64,000 bases of DNA from Manduca sexta (lineage: Eukaryota; Arthropoda; Insecta; Lepidoptera; Sphingidae): NCBI RefSeq assembly GCF_014839805.1, contig NC_051116.1, forward strand, positions 1,736,001-1,800,000, given 5' to 3'. A model generated the notes under the pieces. It saw only the letters and a list, made by a program, of their open reading frames with translations. It ran no database searches and was not told the DNA's origin. Below, in pieces: positions 11,158 to 22,805 of the stretch (position 1 is its first letter; each line of letters starts with the position of its first letter). Made by a program: the position numbers and the translations under genes.

Positions 11158-11403
11158 ACACAAACACGTCACGAATTTATCCACGAAGGCGTGTACAGAG
11201 GCGCAACTAACACCCACTTTTGGCCAAGTGTGTTCCGTCCCATGATGTGATAGGGGCCGAGCTTATCGCCATATCGGGCACATTCCAGACTCCGGACTGA
11301 TACTGAGCAGAAAAACCCAAATATCACTTACTGGAGTTCGAACCCAGGACCTCAGAGCGCTGTCGTACCGCGCATGCAGTACAACTCCGCCGAGGCTGTA
11401 GCA
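11158..11403 (-). mobile_element. SINE-B, near full length
   Basis: Reverse-strand copy. The B box is visible as GAGTTCGAACCCAGGACC and the head ends near CGCCGAGGC. The 3' side begins at ACACGTCACGAATTTATCC. Body landmarks TCCGTCCCATGATGTGATAG and GCCATATCGGGCAC are intact. Confidence 0.8.

Positions 11404-11984
11404 GAAAAAATCTAAAAGTCATAAATATGTACTTTAATAACAAAAAGGCACTTTGCATGGAACCCTCCGAGCCAGTCTAACCCGCACTTGTCCTGTTTTG
11501 TCCTACATACCCTACGGCGAGAGAGTGACAAAGGGACTTTATCCCGGAAATATGTACTGTTCACATAACCCGTATATACCGGGAAAAACACGGATTCGTA
11601 ATAGCTAGTAAAAAGTCAATAGAATGAGTCTTGGATATTGCGATCATATCAGCTTCCCTTATAGTTACAGTGGAAGGTTGATTATTTTTTAAACATGTTG
11701 CAGAACGTATTTGACTTAATGACTTTTAAAGGTATATTTTCGTTGAATATATGTTTTAATTTCTCTACAAGATTTAAATAATTTTGCGTAGGTTAACATG
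11801 TTGCGTGAAAGTGTCCAAATTATATTTTGTTTAATTTTCTGCACTTAAGTCACTTTTAGCTTAAATTATGTGCATGTTGAGTTTCCTAACTTGGGTTTAC
11901 ATTATAGCTATAAGTTATAATATTTAAATTATTGTAATCGTAGCGTTAAGTCTGCTGGAAAACCTAATAAATAAAATAAAAACA
11404..11984. other. No feature seen
   Basis: No coding frame of note and no repeat I can match inside the window. Confidence 0.45.

Positions 11985-12050
11985 CATTTTGACATTGCGT
12001 TAATAAATGAAATTACATACTCGTTACCTCTGAGAACATTTTACTAAAAA
11985..12050 (+). repeat. Repeat-G fragment
   Basis: CATTTTGACATTGCGTTAAT followed by AAATGAAATTACAT matches the first 60 bp of the copy at 55; the rest is missing or eroded. Confidence 0.45.

Positions 12051-12083
12051 TCATTCGTTTATATTTAATTATAATTTATATTT

Positions 12084-12300
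12084 TATATCCGCCGGAGAGC
12101 GACCACCATACACAAGGTGTTAAAACCCGCCATAGCGGCCCACGTAAGTCGCGTTCCGGGATCAGCCTGTACACCCAGATTTAAACAGGCCGGCATAATT
12201 GTGTCAACTGGCAAGGATAATCATCTATACACTATCTGTACCCCACTCCGCCTACCATCAGGTGTAGTAGGGTCACATTGTCATGGCCGTATAAGTATTC
12084..12300 (+). repeat. Repeat-D, near full length
   Basis: TTTATATCCGCCGG, GAGCGACCACC, TGTTAAAACCCGCCATAG, GTTCCGGGATCAGCCTGT, AACAGGCCGGCATAATTGTG and CATCAGGTGTAGT occur in the family order. Confidence 0.7.

Positions 12301-12744
12301 AACGACAAATATTGTATGTTTTTTTCTAAACATTATCGTTCATTAGCATACAGTTTATCAGCTAGATAAGTGACGTCACTAGCTCATATTACCATCACGC
12401 TAATCCCTGAAGAGGTAAACATAGTAAAAATCCATGGCGAATGTAAAGTTGCTTTAAATGTGAACCAGTTAGTAGTTTGATACGAAGATCTTTCCAAATG
12501 ATATATCTCCCAACATGTTTACATTTAGAAAGCCTTCATAAGATGTGTTTGTTGCTTGACCAGGAAAACTAAAAAACTTACTTTGGAGACTTTTCATTTA
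12601 CAAGTTATTGTTATCAGTACAAAAAAATATTCCATATTTTATTACAACATGGCGAGGTTTTTTATTTCACGGTGTAAAAATGAACTTGTTCTTAATTTGA
12701 TACCAGATGGAAAGATTAACTTTAAATAGAAAGAGATAACATAA
12301..12744. other. No feature seen
   Basis: AT-rich, non-coding in appearance. Confidence 0.45.

Positions 12745-12890
12745 TACGATGTGACGGCAATAAGCATTGCTCGTGGATGTGAGAAAGAGACAGCGAGATA
12801 TTACGCATCCACACTTGTACGTTGTAATATTTGAAAAATAAATTTCTACTCTATTTCTGAACCAATTACGATGCTGTTTTCACTGCACAC
12745..12890 (+). repeat. Repeat-K, diverged copy
   Basis: Shares GATGTGACGGCAAT, AAGAGACAGCGAGATATT, ACGTTGTAATATTTGAAA and ATGCTGTTTTCAC with the copies at 40995 and 49425. In the 49425 copy the last block is separated from the rest by a 2.7-kb insertion. Confidence 0.45.

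Positions 12891-13484
12891 CTTTTACGTA
12901 TAATTACCTGTATTCGTATACAATAGTGTATAAAATCATTCATTTTATAATGCGCCCTAGTTGCCTCGGGCTTTCTAGGTTGCATAGCATACTACTAAAA
13001 TATCTAGACTAAATCTGTTCATACAAAGGTTGTCTGCGAGATAGACGACGGCCCTACTACCGCCAATTATAACTTTTTCTATTTTATTCTTTGATATCTT
13101 ATATACAAGGTTATTTTGATGCATTACCGCCGTAGCTGAAATTCGGTTAGGAAAGAATCATCAACATTATCAATATCTCATTGCTACCATTATTTGTGTA
13201 ATAACAGCGTGTTTACAATTATTTGTCATAATAACTAAAAATTTCTTCCTCCAAATAGATGCCATTGTTAGCAAATACTACGCATTTTATAAGAGGTACT
13301 TGATGTAGGGATTGTCGGCTTAATGCGGTTCCTTGAAACAGGACCTTTTCCTCCCACGCTCGTGACGTCACAGGCAAGGCCAGATCTAAGATTATTGACA
13401 GACAGGGAGGTTAGGGAATAGATAGACAAGCTTGACTCGCGGCTTTGCTCGCTTGGAATTCAGTTTGTAGCAAAAAAAAAATGT
12891..13484. other. Mostly featureless; Helitron-like end scrap
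   Basis: AT-rich. Near 13429-13455 the phrase GACTCGCGGCTTTGCTCGC resembles the 3' hairpin of a Helitron-like repeat in reverse orientation, but no body is attached. Confidence 0.35.

Positions 13485-13785
13485 TTTTGCTTTGAACGAC
13501 TAGACGAGCTTATAGTTCAAATGTAAACGATACGACCGCCCATAAACACTAGAAACACCATGTAATACCTTGAATTATAATTATTATTTGGTATTCCACT
13601 GCGCTCGCCATCCTGAGACATGAGAAGTCTTATTATGTCAAGTAGTTACACTGGCTATAATGTTCTTCAAACCGGAACACAATATTGACTACACATTGCT
13701 GCTTACCGGCAGAAATAGACATTGCGGTGGTACCTACCCAGGCGGACTCTCACATATGAGAGATCTACCATCAGTAATGCAAGTC
13485..13785 (-). mobile_element. Repeat-C, near full length
   Basis: Reverse orientation: TTTGCTTTGAACGACTAGACG at the poly-A side, TATTCCACTGCGCTCGCC, CCTGAGACATGAGA, CAAACCGGAACACAA, then GCGGACTCTCACATATGAGAG. 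The complement ends in poly-A, which implies retrotransposition. Confidence 0.75.

Positions 13786-14370
13786 GCCCATATTCTCATG
13801 ATTAAAGGTCCCTTCGTATCTTTTATCATAATCGGTTCCGTTTATCCGTGAAAGCCGAACACATTTTTCGCATTTTTAGTAACGATTAGAAGGAAGAAAA
13901 TAATTTATTGATATTCATATTGTTTACGTAACAAAATAAACGAAATTTGATAGAAATTATTTTTATTATTCGCGATAAAACATGGCGAAACACTTGTGTT
14001 AGAATAAAAGTAAGCACAAACAATTTTTATGCATATGTCAGCCTCATGTGAATAAAATTATGTTGTATAATGTTGTGCCAAATAAAGTTTTTATTATGAT
14101 GTTCCTTCTCTTTATTATTTTTTTTTCATTTTTACATATATATTAAAAAGAACATGCTTATAAATTGTTATTATTAATTCTATGTACCATATTTTATAAA
14201 AAACAATATAATTTTGTCGTATTCCTTTGAAATGTTTATTCGTACACCTAAGGGTCAGAAATATAATTGTGGTATAAATTGGGTACAAATGACTTTGAAT
14301 CCGTCACACGTCCCGGACAGCCATTGTGGGCTTCCTTTGAACATTAAATGGTCCTGTTTCAAATAAAGCC
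13786..14370. other. No feature seen
   Basis: Very AT-rich; no supported gene or repeat. Confidence 0.45.

Positions 14371-14549
14371 TTTGCTTATAACAATTTTTATAATGGTATT
14401 TTTTGATCACAGTTTTGTCCGTGCGTAAATACATACATAAGATCACTCCTTTTAGAAAATAAAGACTTTGTTTGCTTATAACAATTTTTATAATGTTTTG
14501 ATCACAGTTTCGTCCGTGCGTAAGTACATACATAAGATCACAACTTTTA
14371..14549. repeat. Direct duplication, 100-bp period, two units
   Basis: TTTGCTTATAACAATTTTTA starts at 14371 and again at 14471. Both units continue with GATCACAGTTTYGTCCGTGCG and ACATACATAAGATCAC. The reverse-strand open frame across it exists because the duplication keeps frame and is not a gene. Confidence 0.85.

Positions 14550-14716
14550 GGGGTATGCAGAGGTATTAAACACACTGTCATTTTGATTTTTTTTTTGTAA
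14601 TATTAATTGCTTTTTCTTCCATAATAATTTTATTTTAGAGTGAACATCTTGTCTGTCTTTCATTTGTAAAACATAAGTGCTTTGTTAAATGATGCAAAAG
14701 TTACAAAAATACCTAT

Positions 14717-14826
14717 ACACTCACGCCCTGATCCCACAGGGGTAGGCAGAGACTATTGAGTGCCACATATTACGATCTTGACGCACCTTATCGCCTTATT
14801 TACGTAGTTCTCATGCATTTCGCTGC
14717..14826 (-). repeat. SINE-B-related fragment, very diverged
   Basis: Opens with ACTCACGCCCTGATCCC and GGGGTAGGCAGAGAC, the SINE-B 3' end in reverse, then loses similarity. Confidence 0.4.

Positions 14827-14916
14827 TTAAGGATACTCGGGACTGAATAGAGATCCTGACCTTATACAATAGAGTAAGGATACTCCGGGCTCAATAAATT
14901 CAGACCTTATGCAATA
14827..14916. repeat. Short tandem duplication (~45-bp unit, two copies)
   Basis: AAGGATACTCGGGACTGAAT...CTTATACAATAG is followed by AAGGATACTCCGGGCTCAAT...CTTATGCAATAG. 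It looks like a local duplication of SINE-B-derived sequence. Confidence 0.7.

Positions 14917-15042
14917 GTCACAGTATATAATACGCATGGCTAGTTATTTAGGCAGGAAGAACATTCAGATTCTTTGGAAAATATCCAGTAAAAAGAACAC
15001 AGCCCTTTCCACTCTATGTTAAAAAACGTCAAGAATCTATAC

Positions 15043-15136
15043 ACACACCATCGACACACGCGCGCGCACACACACACACACACGCACACGCACACGCACA
15101 CACACACATACACACACACACGCACGCACACACGTC
15043..15136. repeat. (CA)n compound microsatellite
   Basis: Almost uninterrupted CACA with GC and TA interruptions. It sits where the SINE-B tail (ACACACAT...) would be, suggesting growth from the SINE 3' end. Confidence 0.95.

Positions 15137-15306
15137 GTTTATCTCCAGTAGGTAGGCAGAAGCGAAACTGGTACTTTCCGCCGTGTGTATTCCGTTTCAT
15201 GATGCGATAGGGGGCGATAAACATGAATAACCCAATATGAATGCTTAACTTTTCGATCCGGGATTTGAACCCAATACCTCTTAACAGTAGTCGCACTACA
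15301 ACTACG
15137..15306 (-). mobile_element. SINE-B, diverged
   Basis: Reverse copy: GTAGGTAGGCAGAAGCG, TTCCGTTTCATGATGCGATA and a B box in GGGATTTGAACCCAATACC, then a head remnant CACTACAACTACGC. Confidence 0.65.

Positions 15307-15491
15307 CATCATAGTCACAAATCAACTTATTCGATATTATAAATTACACAAACTTACAAACCGTAAGGTAATATTTAGAAATTGGACAGCAAAATGTCGC
15401 GCAAACCGTTCGAGAGTGTCAGCAATTCAGTTCTGACAAAAGTAGCTTTTTAGGGTTCCGCAATTGAAAATGGGCCGATAGTTAATATATT

Positions 15492-15800
15492 TATTTATTG
15501 CTTTGAATGACGAGACGAATTTACAGTTTGCTTGTAAACGATACGACCGCGCATAATCAGTAAAAACATCATCCAACACCTTGAATTACGAAATTATTGT
15601 TTGGTATTCCACTGTGTTCGCAATACTGAGACATGAGATGTTTAATCTTATTATGTCCAGTAGTAACACTGGCAACAATGTCCTTCAAACCGGAACACAA
15701 CAGTGACTCCACACTGCTGCTTGGCGGCGAAATAGACATTTCGATGGTACCTACACAGGCGGACTCTCACATATGAGAGACCTACCACCAGTAATAGAAC
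15492..15800 (-). mobile_element. Repeat-C, near full length
   Basis: Poly-A side at ATTGCTTTGAATGACGAGACG; the far end shows CACATATGAGAGACCTACC. Intermediate landmarks are CTTGAATTACGAAATTATTG and CAAACCGGAACACAACAGTG. Confidence 0.8.

Positions 15801-16187
15801 CATTTTTGTCTGTTACATCTATAAATTCCCTTTAAATAATATAAAGAGACAGGTTAAACATTCATATATTTATTGTAACCATATTAAACAAAATGGATCA
15901 ATTTCCGCAAATTAATGTTAGTATTCCGCTATATTTTGTTTGCGTCTCGCTACTGCTAAATAAAGACATAAATATACGGAACTCTTTTACACGATACCAG
16001 CTCACCCTTTACCGTTCTTTTTTTATTAAATTTGTCCAGACCCGTCTGATTGGTTTAATTAACGGGCGGTGCCAGAATCTAATAAAAGCTGAAACATTTT
16101 GGACAGGGCTGGAGTCAGGGTGTTGAGAGGGGATAAATTAAATAGTTTCGAATAAAAAAAAAATCTTTGTCGGTTTTATTTCCACGT
15801..16187. other. No feature seen
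   Basis: An open frame of 77 codons starts at 15893 but has no recognisable motif. Confidence 0.4.

Positions 16188-16480
16188 TTATTGGTAGGTC
16201 TGTCATATGTGAGAGTCCGCCTAGGTATATCACGGCGTTGCCTATTTCTACCACCAGCAGTGTTTAGTCACTGTTGTGTCCCGGAAGGAAACTGTAGCCA
16301 TTGTAACTACTGGGCATAATAATTAACATCTCATGTATCTGGATGGCGAGCGCAGTGGAATACCAAACAATTTGTATTTTAAGGTGTTGGATGTTGTTTA
16401 TACTGTTTATGGGCGGTCGATTCGCTTACTATCAGGCGAACGGAAAGCTCGTCTCGTCATTGAGCAATAAAAAAACGTTT
16188..16480 (+). mobile_element. Repeat-C, near full length
   Basis: TTGGTAGGTCTGTCATATGT at the 5' side, GGATGGCGAGCGCAGTGG in the body, and CTCGTCTCGTCATTGAGCAA plus TAAAAAAA at the 3' end. Confidence 0.8.

Positions 16481-16805
16481 TTGCTATGCTCTGTGTCGTA
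16501 TATTTTTAATTGAATTAACTATGAACAATCGGAGTAATGGCGGTTATGCATTTTTATTAAAGAAACTTAGATTAACTTGTGGGCTAGTAATGCAATAAAT
16601 AGAACTTCAGCAACTCTTTATATGTAAGTTACAAGTTTGTATTATTAAGAAAAATAACAATTTAAGGAAGGAACGTTTTATTGTTTTTTACTCGACATAA
16701 AGCACGAACTGTGTAAGAATGGCCTCCATATTTATTTTCACCTAGAAATACTCTCACAATACTGACAGACGTTACTGAACACAATGTTTTTTCTATGATA
16801 CTGGT
16481..16805. other. No feature seen
   Basis: AT-rich spacer between two same-orientation Repeat-C copies. Confidence 0.45.

Positions 16806-17105
16806 TGATAGATAGGTCTTTTATATGCAAAAGGTCCTGTGGGTAGATACCATCGCAGTGTCGATTTCTATCGCCAAGCAACAGTGTGCATGGACTATTG
16901 TGTCCTGGTTAGAAGGATAATGTACTTGGCTTCATTACTGGACATTGAGATTTAACTTCTTAATTCCCAGAGTATAGACCGCAGCAGAGTGTACCGCAGT
17001 ACTCTGTAATTCAAAGTTCTGTGTGGTGTTGCTACTGTTTATGGGCGGTCGTATCGCTAATCAGGTGAGCGAGAAGCTCTTTACATTCAATTGCGATAAC
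17101 AAAAT
16806..17105 (+). mobile_element. Repeat-C, diverged
   Basis: Same block order as the copy 300 bp upstream (GGTCTTTTATATG, GTCCTGGTTAGAAGGATAAT, TGTTTATGGGCGGTCG), but with a CAGGTGAGCGAGAAGCTC tail and only a weak A-tract. Probably older. Confidence 0.6.

Positions 17106-17129
17106 TGGGTTAAGTATATCTAAGTCAAT

Positions 17130-17380
17130 GTTGGTGGTAGGATATATTTTATATCCGCCCGGATAGCAACCACCGTACACAAGGTGTTAAAACCTGCCAT
17201 AGTGGCACACGTAAGTGTCGCGTTCCGGAATCAGACTGTATCCGGTTGCAATAGGACGGCATAATCGTGGCGATTGCCGAGGGGTGATCATCTCTTGTCA
17301 CTCGACAATCTACTGGGCCTCTCGACAATCCACTTACCATCAGATGCAGTGGGTTGATTTTTCCATACTCGTATAAAAAA
17130..17380 (+). repeat. Repeat-D, full length
   Basis: One of the best D copies: TGGTAGGATATATTTTATAT, CCGCCCGGATAGC, TGTTAAAACCTGCC, GTGTCGCGTTCCGG, CATCAGATGCAGTGG and CATACTCGTATAAAAAAA. 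Confidence 0.75.

Positions 17381-18114
17381 AATCAGATGAATTAACGAAT
17401 AAGACCCCTATTAATCTGAGTCCGTCACGCAGGCACCTGAAACAAAACCATGTTCCCCCCGTCACACGGTTAAACAGATGTTAGACACAAAGTTCGAAAC
17501 GAGAGCATATTTGATTCGGTCGTGTGGTTTTCTATTTGGCAGACTGTCGGTTAATTACGGCCGAAAGTTTTACATCGCTTCTTGGTTTTGTTTGTTGGGG
17601 GGTTGACCTCCTTTCTGGTTCGCTGGGTCCGGTAGTGAGTTTTGTAATAGTAGACGACGTTATGCAATAGACAGTGGCTATAAAGGATAGAAGTTTTAGT
17701 TCTTTTGTAGATTTTTATGTGCACATCATGATCCCACCGCGCCAGATATACTGAGTCCAGGTATAGTGTTATTACTAACAGCACTAGCTGGACTAAACTG
17801 GGTATACACAGGATGATTCTGGAAAAACACGTGTGTTATCCGGGGGGGATATAGGCATCGTACTATTATCTCAAAAAGGGTGGAAGGCTTTCAAAAATCA
17901 ATTTTCATTTTCTGACACAAAAATAGCAGTATGCTGACCTAGTATTATATCTCGATAGGCAACGGCTTGACTGTGCTTCTGGCATTCCAAGTATATGGGC
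18001 GGCGTGCGCTTACCATTAGGAGTCAGGACTGCTTGTTTATGTCTACAACGGCAATAAAAAAGTTGGATAGAGACTAAGGGGTTGGGCTGGTGTTCATGTT
18101 GACTGCTGGTCGTG
17381..18114. other. No feature seen
   Basis: Short reverse-strand open frames at 17551-17784 and 17898-18176 lack motifs; the second runs into a SINE-B. Confidence 0.4.

Positions 18115-18366
18115 TTGCACACACACACCATCACGCATTTATATGGGGTATGCAGAGGCACAACCAGGGCACCCACTTTTCGCCAACTGTGTTCCGTCCT
18201 ATGATGTGATAGGGGGCGAGCCTATATATCGGGCACATATTCCAGACTCCGGGCTGATACTGAGCAATCCCACATATTATCACTTTGCCTGACCCGGGAC
18301 TCGAACCCAGGACCTCAAATCGCTGTCGTACTGCGCGTGCAGTACAACTACGCCACCGAGGCAGTC
18115..18366 (-). mobile_element. SINE-B, full length
   Basis: Reverse strand. The head ends at CGCCACCGAGGCAGTC, the B box is in CGGGACTCGAACCCAGGACC, and the 3' end is at CACACACCATCACGCATTTA. 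Confidence 0.85.

Positions 18367-18486
18367 ATGTTGGAGTCAGCAAGGATCAAGAGGTCTAACA
18401 GTACCTCTAAATTATAACTAAGTCAATATCTGAGTGGACTTAGTATACGTTGTTAGGTACTATTTGCTTGTTTCTGATGTCACAAA

Positions 18487-18670
18487 CAGTCTTATAAAAA
18501 TTTCGCGAAGCTATGCTTAGTTAAAACACAAATTTACTCGACCAGCTGTAAAAAACCCGCCATCCTGCTTCTTAATAAAGTTTAAACTAGGAACCGGTGA
18601 TGTTTTTGACAGTTATTTAAACAATTCTTAACCACCTCTTAACACTAATACTAGTTTATAAGTAAGACTG
18487..18670. mobile_element. MITE (CAGTCTTA TIRs)
   Basis: Begins CAGTCTTATAAAAATTT and ends TTATAAGTAAGACTG, an inverted pair. The 184-bp interior matches 1520-1700. Non-coding, non-autonomous. Confidence 0.6.

Positions 18671-19365
18671 TAAGTGCATAACAATGTAGTCTGTATACAG
18701 CATAATAGAGCTTAATCCGGCCTGGGATTCGAATCTGGAACTTCAAAATGAGACGCAATTTCCGCAAATGAAAGACCAAAATGAAACTTAGTTAAAAAAA
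18801 AATATATATAATTTTTGTTCTATTGAATTTGTTTTTCTGGTTTCATTTACGAAAGACAACTTTTACAAGCAAATTTTATTTATAATGACCCGTAATATAT
18901 CTTTGCTAGTATTTCTAAAATAAATTTAATATTCCAAAGATCTTTCAATTTATAATACAAATATTGAACGTAGCGTAGATAGAGCTTAGAATGTCCTGCT
19001 ACGACGATCTTGTTTTATCAATTACTTTGTGGAAGTAAAGATGTTCGTTGCAGATTCGTTCTAGAAGTAATAAGACAACGCGCAGATGCTCACTTGTTGC
19101 CATTTACTATGAACCTTACAGTCAGGCATGGATTTAGGGAAAATAATATATTATGCATATTTAAACGGAAAAGGCACGGCGATATTGTTTATATTTGTCT
19201 TTATTTATATATCATACTGTAGTATTTTGGATAGAACAGCGAATTGATAACATCGGATATAAATCGCACTCATACGCACTCATTTCGTACGCATTCGCGC
19301 GACTTAAAATCGCATATCAAAAATAATGAAAACAAAAGCATACTAAAAGTGAGTACTTAATACAG
18671..19365. other. No gene; SINE-B B-box scrap
   Basis: GGCCTGGGATTCGAATCTGG near 18719 looks like a leftover SINE-B head in reverse orientation. 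The rest is AT-rich. Confidence 0.35.

Positions 19366-19616
19366 ATACAACACACACATCACGCATTTATTCCCGAAGG
19401 GGTAGGCAGAGGCCCAACAAGGGCACCCATTTTTCGTCAAGTGTGTTCCGTCCCATGATGTGATAGGGGGCAAGTCTATCGCCATATCGGGCACTAATTC
19501 CAAACTTCGGACAGAAAAACCAAAATTTTACTTTGCCTGACTCGAGATTCGAACCCAGGACCTCAGAGCGCTGCCGTACCGCGCATGCAGTACGACTACG
19601 CCGCCGAGGCAGTCTT
19366..19616 (-). mobile_element. SINE-B, full length
   Basis: ACACACACATCACGCATTTA at the 3' side through CGACTACGCCGCCGAGGCAG at the head; B box GAGATTCGAACCCAGGACC. Confidence 0.85.

Positions 19617-20111
19617 ATAACAGATCCCTCTACAGAATCACAAAATGGAATCAACAGACAAACTCGACCCGAAATACAAAGACTATACTAATTAAAACAG
19701 TGCGTTATTAAAAAGTTAACAAAGAGATAAAACAATCTATGAGCGTCGTAATTCCCTCGGCTTTTGTTCAAACTTTGATAACCGCGGGGTGCTTCAAAAC
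19801 CTACGTAGAATACCTACGAAATTTTACAGGGTAACACGATATAGTGTAACTGAAGTACTTCTATATTGCCGTGCTAAGCGCAAAAGCGGTATGTCAGTGA
19901 AACCTTATTTTGAAGTTATGTAAATATAGTTTTATAGTTTTGTATGTAAAACTGAGATAGAAAAACTCTAAGGTTTTTTTAACAAGTTCTAAACATGATA
20001 CCGTTATTTAGGTAAGATCATTGCATGGATATTTCTTTAAGCTATCTGATGACATAAAAATCAAGATTTTGATTTGATTGAGATACCGCTTTTGAGCTTA
20101 TCACGGCAGTA
19617..20111. other. No feature seen
   Basis: No coding or repeat signal recognised. Confidence 0.45.

Positions 20112-20436
20112 TAGGTGACTGTTCCCTAGGCAATTCTTGTGCGTTCGGTTTTCGAATGCACGCCCATGTACCGGGGGTATTGCCGCGGCTCTACGCACAC
20201 AGTTAAGTGTGTATACCTCATGGTCGTAACTACACATTGAGGACTATGAGGGCTCGAGAACTTTTCCTGGTCTTCTCCCGCCCAAACTAAGAAGGTGCCT
20301 TTCCTTTTCCCACACTTCCTTCCCCCAGATATGCCTTCCCAAATTTACTCCAGGACCCTGCAATCGCTAAGCAAGGGGATTCCAGTATGCCATTTGCAGG
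20401 CTTCCCCCGGTGTTGACGGCGGGGCCCGATAAAAAA
20112..20436 (+). repeat. Repeat-J (pyrimidine-rich), copy 1
   Basis: Shares with 45003-45440 the blocks CACACAGTTAAGTGTGTATA, CCTCATGGTCGTAACTACA, CAGGACCCTGCAATCGCTAAG and GTATGCCATTTGCAGG, and ends in a short A-run. Unusually GC- and C-rich for this window. Class unknown; the A-rich end suggests a retroelement. Confidence 0.6.

Positions 20437-20844
20437 AATGTATGTTGCTCGAAATTGCATAAGTATTAAATTATGTATATTTGTGTAGATTTTTTATGAA
20501 AGTCGACATCACGGTGTAATTTCTTTTACTAAACTAATGGGTCTATAGTTATGATTTATTTTCTCTAAGAGAAATAGTTGGTCTTTCCATTGGCCATGAC
20601 AGTTAAAATCAGTATACATTTATAAATAATAATCTTTATGGAAAATTTGGAGGCTTTAGATGAATAAAAATCACAGAATTTTTCCTGCGATCTAAATCAA
20701 ACACTGCCTACATTTGATGCTTTTATCTGGAAGCCGCTCATACTATCGGATACTGTTGTGTCGCTTTCCTATGCCCGTATAAAAATAAAACTGGCACTTT
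20801 AAACGGATTTTGTGCTAGCAGTACTAGCTCGCTCGAGCCGACGC
20437..20844. other. Mostly featureless; Repeat-D tail scrap
   Basis: TATGCCCGTATAAAAATAAA near 20770 resembles a Repeat-D 3' end without the body. Confidence 0.35.

Positions 20845-21030
20845 ACATGCATTCCGCCTTTATCACTAGAGGTAGGCAGAGGCCCAAATAGTGCACCCAC
20901 TTTCGACGTTTGTGGTCCGTCCCATAATGTGATAGATGTTATCGCCATATCGCTTACAAACTCCAGACTTCCAGCTAAGGAAAATGGAGATGTCGCTTTA
21001 CCCGACCTGGAATTCGAAAGTCGAACCGCG
20845..21030 (-). mobile_element. SINE-B, diverged and internally deleted
   Basis: GAGGTAGGCAGAGGCCC, GGTCCGTCCCATAATGTGAT and a degenerate B box CTGGAATTCGAAAGTCG. A deletion removes the GGCGAGCC part of the body. Confidence 0.65.

Positions 21031-21489
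21031 ACGTATTCACCAATTCTGTAAAAAAAAAAACAAATGACTGTTTTTGAAACTTAAATGTACCAGTTTTTTT
21101 ATTTGAATTTGGAATTCTTAATTAAAGAGGAGATATTAGAAGTCAAAGTGACCAGTACGACTAACTGCTAATTTCATAAGAACCTAATATATTCTGGAGC
21201 TTGACTAGACCTGCGTCGCTAGACAGTTGAAATATTCTTGACGGCCTAAATTTTAGAGATCTAAACTTGGATTTAGGTCTCAGCTAGGTCGTGCGGCCGA
21301 CATAATGACTTCTGAATTAATGAATCGTTCTAAGATTAGATTGCTTTGTATAGGTTTATGTGGGTTTAGGCTAACGTCCTTCTGCGCTAATTCTATTTGC
21401 TTACTGGTGTGAAAGATATTATAACCAGTATAATAAGACTTCTGGTTAATGTATGAGAGTAACATGAAGTATGGCTGACAGCAGTGATT
21031..21489. other. No feature seen
   Basis: No supported gene. A 61-codon reverse frame at 21280-21465 has no motif. Confidence 0.4.

Positions 21490-21775
21490 TTAATTCTAAG
21501 TACTGCTTGGGGGTGCTATTATAGATCATCACATCAGACGCTTGTGGAATGGTTTGCCAGCACACGTGTTCTCTCCTTTTTATAACCTGGGGTCCTTTAA
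21601 ACGGAGCGTGAAGAAGCAATTATGCAGGCCGGCATGACTGTGGCGACCGTCCAGAGATGCTTGTATCTTCGGTAGGTCGGCACTTTCTATTGGCTTCACT
21701 TTGCTTAACATCAGGTGCAGTAAAGACACTTTTCTGAGCTTTTATAAAAAAAGAAACGGTTGGCTCGTCTCGTCA
21490..21775 (+). mobile_element. Non-LTR LINE 3' end (RT C-terminus and 3' UTR)
   Basis: In one frame the DNA reads DHHIRRLWNGLPAHVF and then LGSFKRSVKKQLC before a stop at about 21640. The pattern R-LWN-LP-xxVF...SFK is typical of the C-terminus of Jockey/CR1-type reverse transcriptase ORFs. The 3' UTR follows with CTTAACATCAGGTGCAG and a terminal GCTTTTATAAAAAAAG, very like the ends of Repeat-C and Repeat-D. The catalytic RT and the endonuclease are not present. Confidence 0.7.

Positions 21776-22094
21776 TTTAATCAAAATATATTCATCCCCC
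21801 TTTGAATGTCCCAAAAACGCGATTCGCAAGTCAGTGATTCATTTTCATTATGATTGATCAAGAGACCAATGCGTTAGGCACGTGTTAGACTCTGCCAATC
21901 CTAAAACAACACGGAGCCCTGTTTTTTTGCCTAAGTAATGCTTCTGAGACTCTGTGATTACTAAAATCTTATACAGACAATTTAGTGAAATATGAAATGA
22001 AATGATTTATAATGGACGTTTGCATGGATATAGAGAGCTATTATCAATTTATAAGACATTAAACAGTATAGTTATAGAACGGACATAGGTGCTC
21776..22094. other. No feature seen
   Basis: AT-rich, no recognisable signal. Confidence 0.45.

Positions 22095-22331
22095 CAAAGT
22101 ATTATCACCGATTTCACAATTTTTTTGTTGTTGTGTTTGTTATTGTCAGGACAAGGTTATTATGAAAGAAAAAATTCAAAAAATTGTGCGGAAAATTAGA
22201 AAATTTAAGAAAACTTAACGAAAATATAATTTTATTTAACTGTCAATTGTTTGAAATAACTGTCAGCGATTGACAGAATGCGCGCTGCAAATTCATACTT
22301 AAGACGGGACAACGTCTGTCGGGTCAACTAG
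22095..22331 (+). repeat. Repeat-L (possibly Helitron-like), copy 1
   Basis: About 230 bp nearly identical to 57055-57275: ACCGATTTCAC, GTTGTGTTTGTTATTGTCAG, GAAAATTTAAGAAAACTTAA, GCGATTGACAGAATGCGCGC. It ends GACGGGACAACGTCTGTCGG then GTCAACTAG, followed by T. A CTAG|T end fits the Helitron rule (3' CTRR), but the hairpin is weak, so class is tentative. Confidence 0.5.

Positions 22332-22725
22332 TTATATATCCATACACTGCATCTATACAATTCACAGTAATGTCTAAATCTAATAACATGGCAGTAAACT
22401 GGCGAAGTGAGGAATTTCTGCCTACACCGAAAAAGAAAGGCGATATATCAATTAACCAAAAAACCTTTTCAATAAATCACTTCAAGCCTTAGTTTCTAGA
22501 TAATGTGCTAAATAATGGATGTCATGCAGCGGTCGGCGGTCGGTAATTTTTCCAAAATCTCGTGCACTGATAAACTGATAAGAAATGAGGAACGGTAATA
22601 GCGTACTGTCATCGAGACAAGTGTATTGACAAGGTCAGATAACGTGGCTGCATTAACTATTGTTCGTGACCGTAGGCGTGGTATTCTGATATCCGAATAT
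22701 ATAAACAAAGCCTATAAATAAAATG
22332..22725. other. No feature seen
   Basis: A 66-codon reverse frame (22508-22708) is without motifs. Confidence 0.4.

Positions 22726-22805
22726 AGAAATAAACAAAAAAAAATAATAAAAAAAATAAACAAAAAAAAAATAATAAAAAAAATATAAAAAAAAAATATT
22801 ACATG
22726..22805. repeat. A-rich low-complexity tract
   Basis: Runs of A broken by single T and C, with an approximate repeat of AAACAAAAAAAAATAATAAA. Confidence 0.9.

Noticed and set aside
14255..14581. 108-codon reverse frame with an internal repeat.
   Set aside because: It is an effect of the in-frame 100-bp direct duplication.
14940..15296. Frame of 118 codons with a Cys-Val repeat, and the opposite frame with His-Thr repeats.
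   Set aside because: Both are translations of the (CA)n microsatellite and a SINE-B.
18115..18366. tRNA-like A and B boxes, here and in all SINE-A and SINE-B copies.
   Set aside because: No acceptor stem or full cloverleaf, and the units continue into SINE bodies; they are not tRNA genes.
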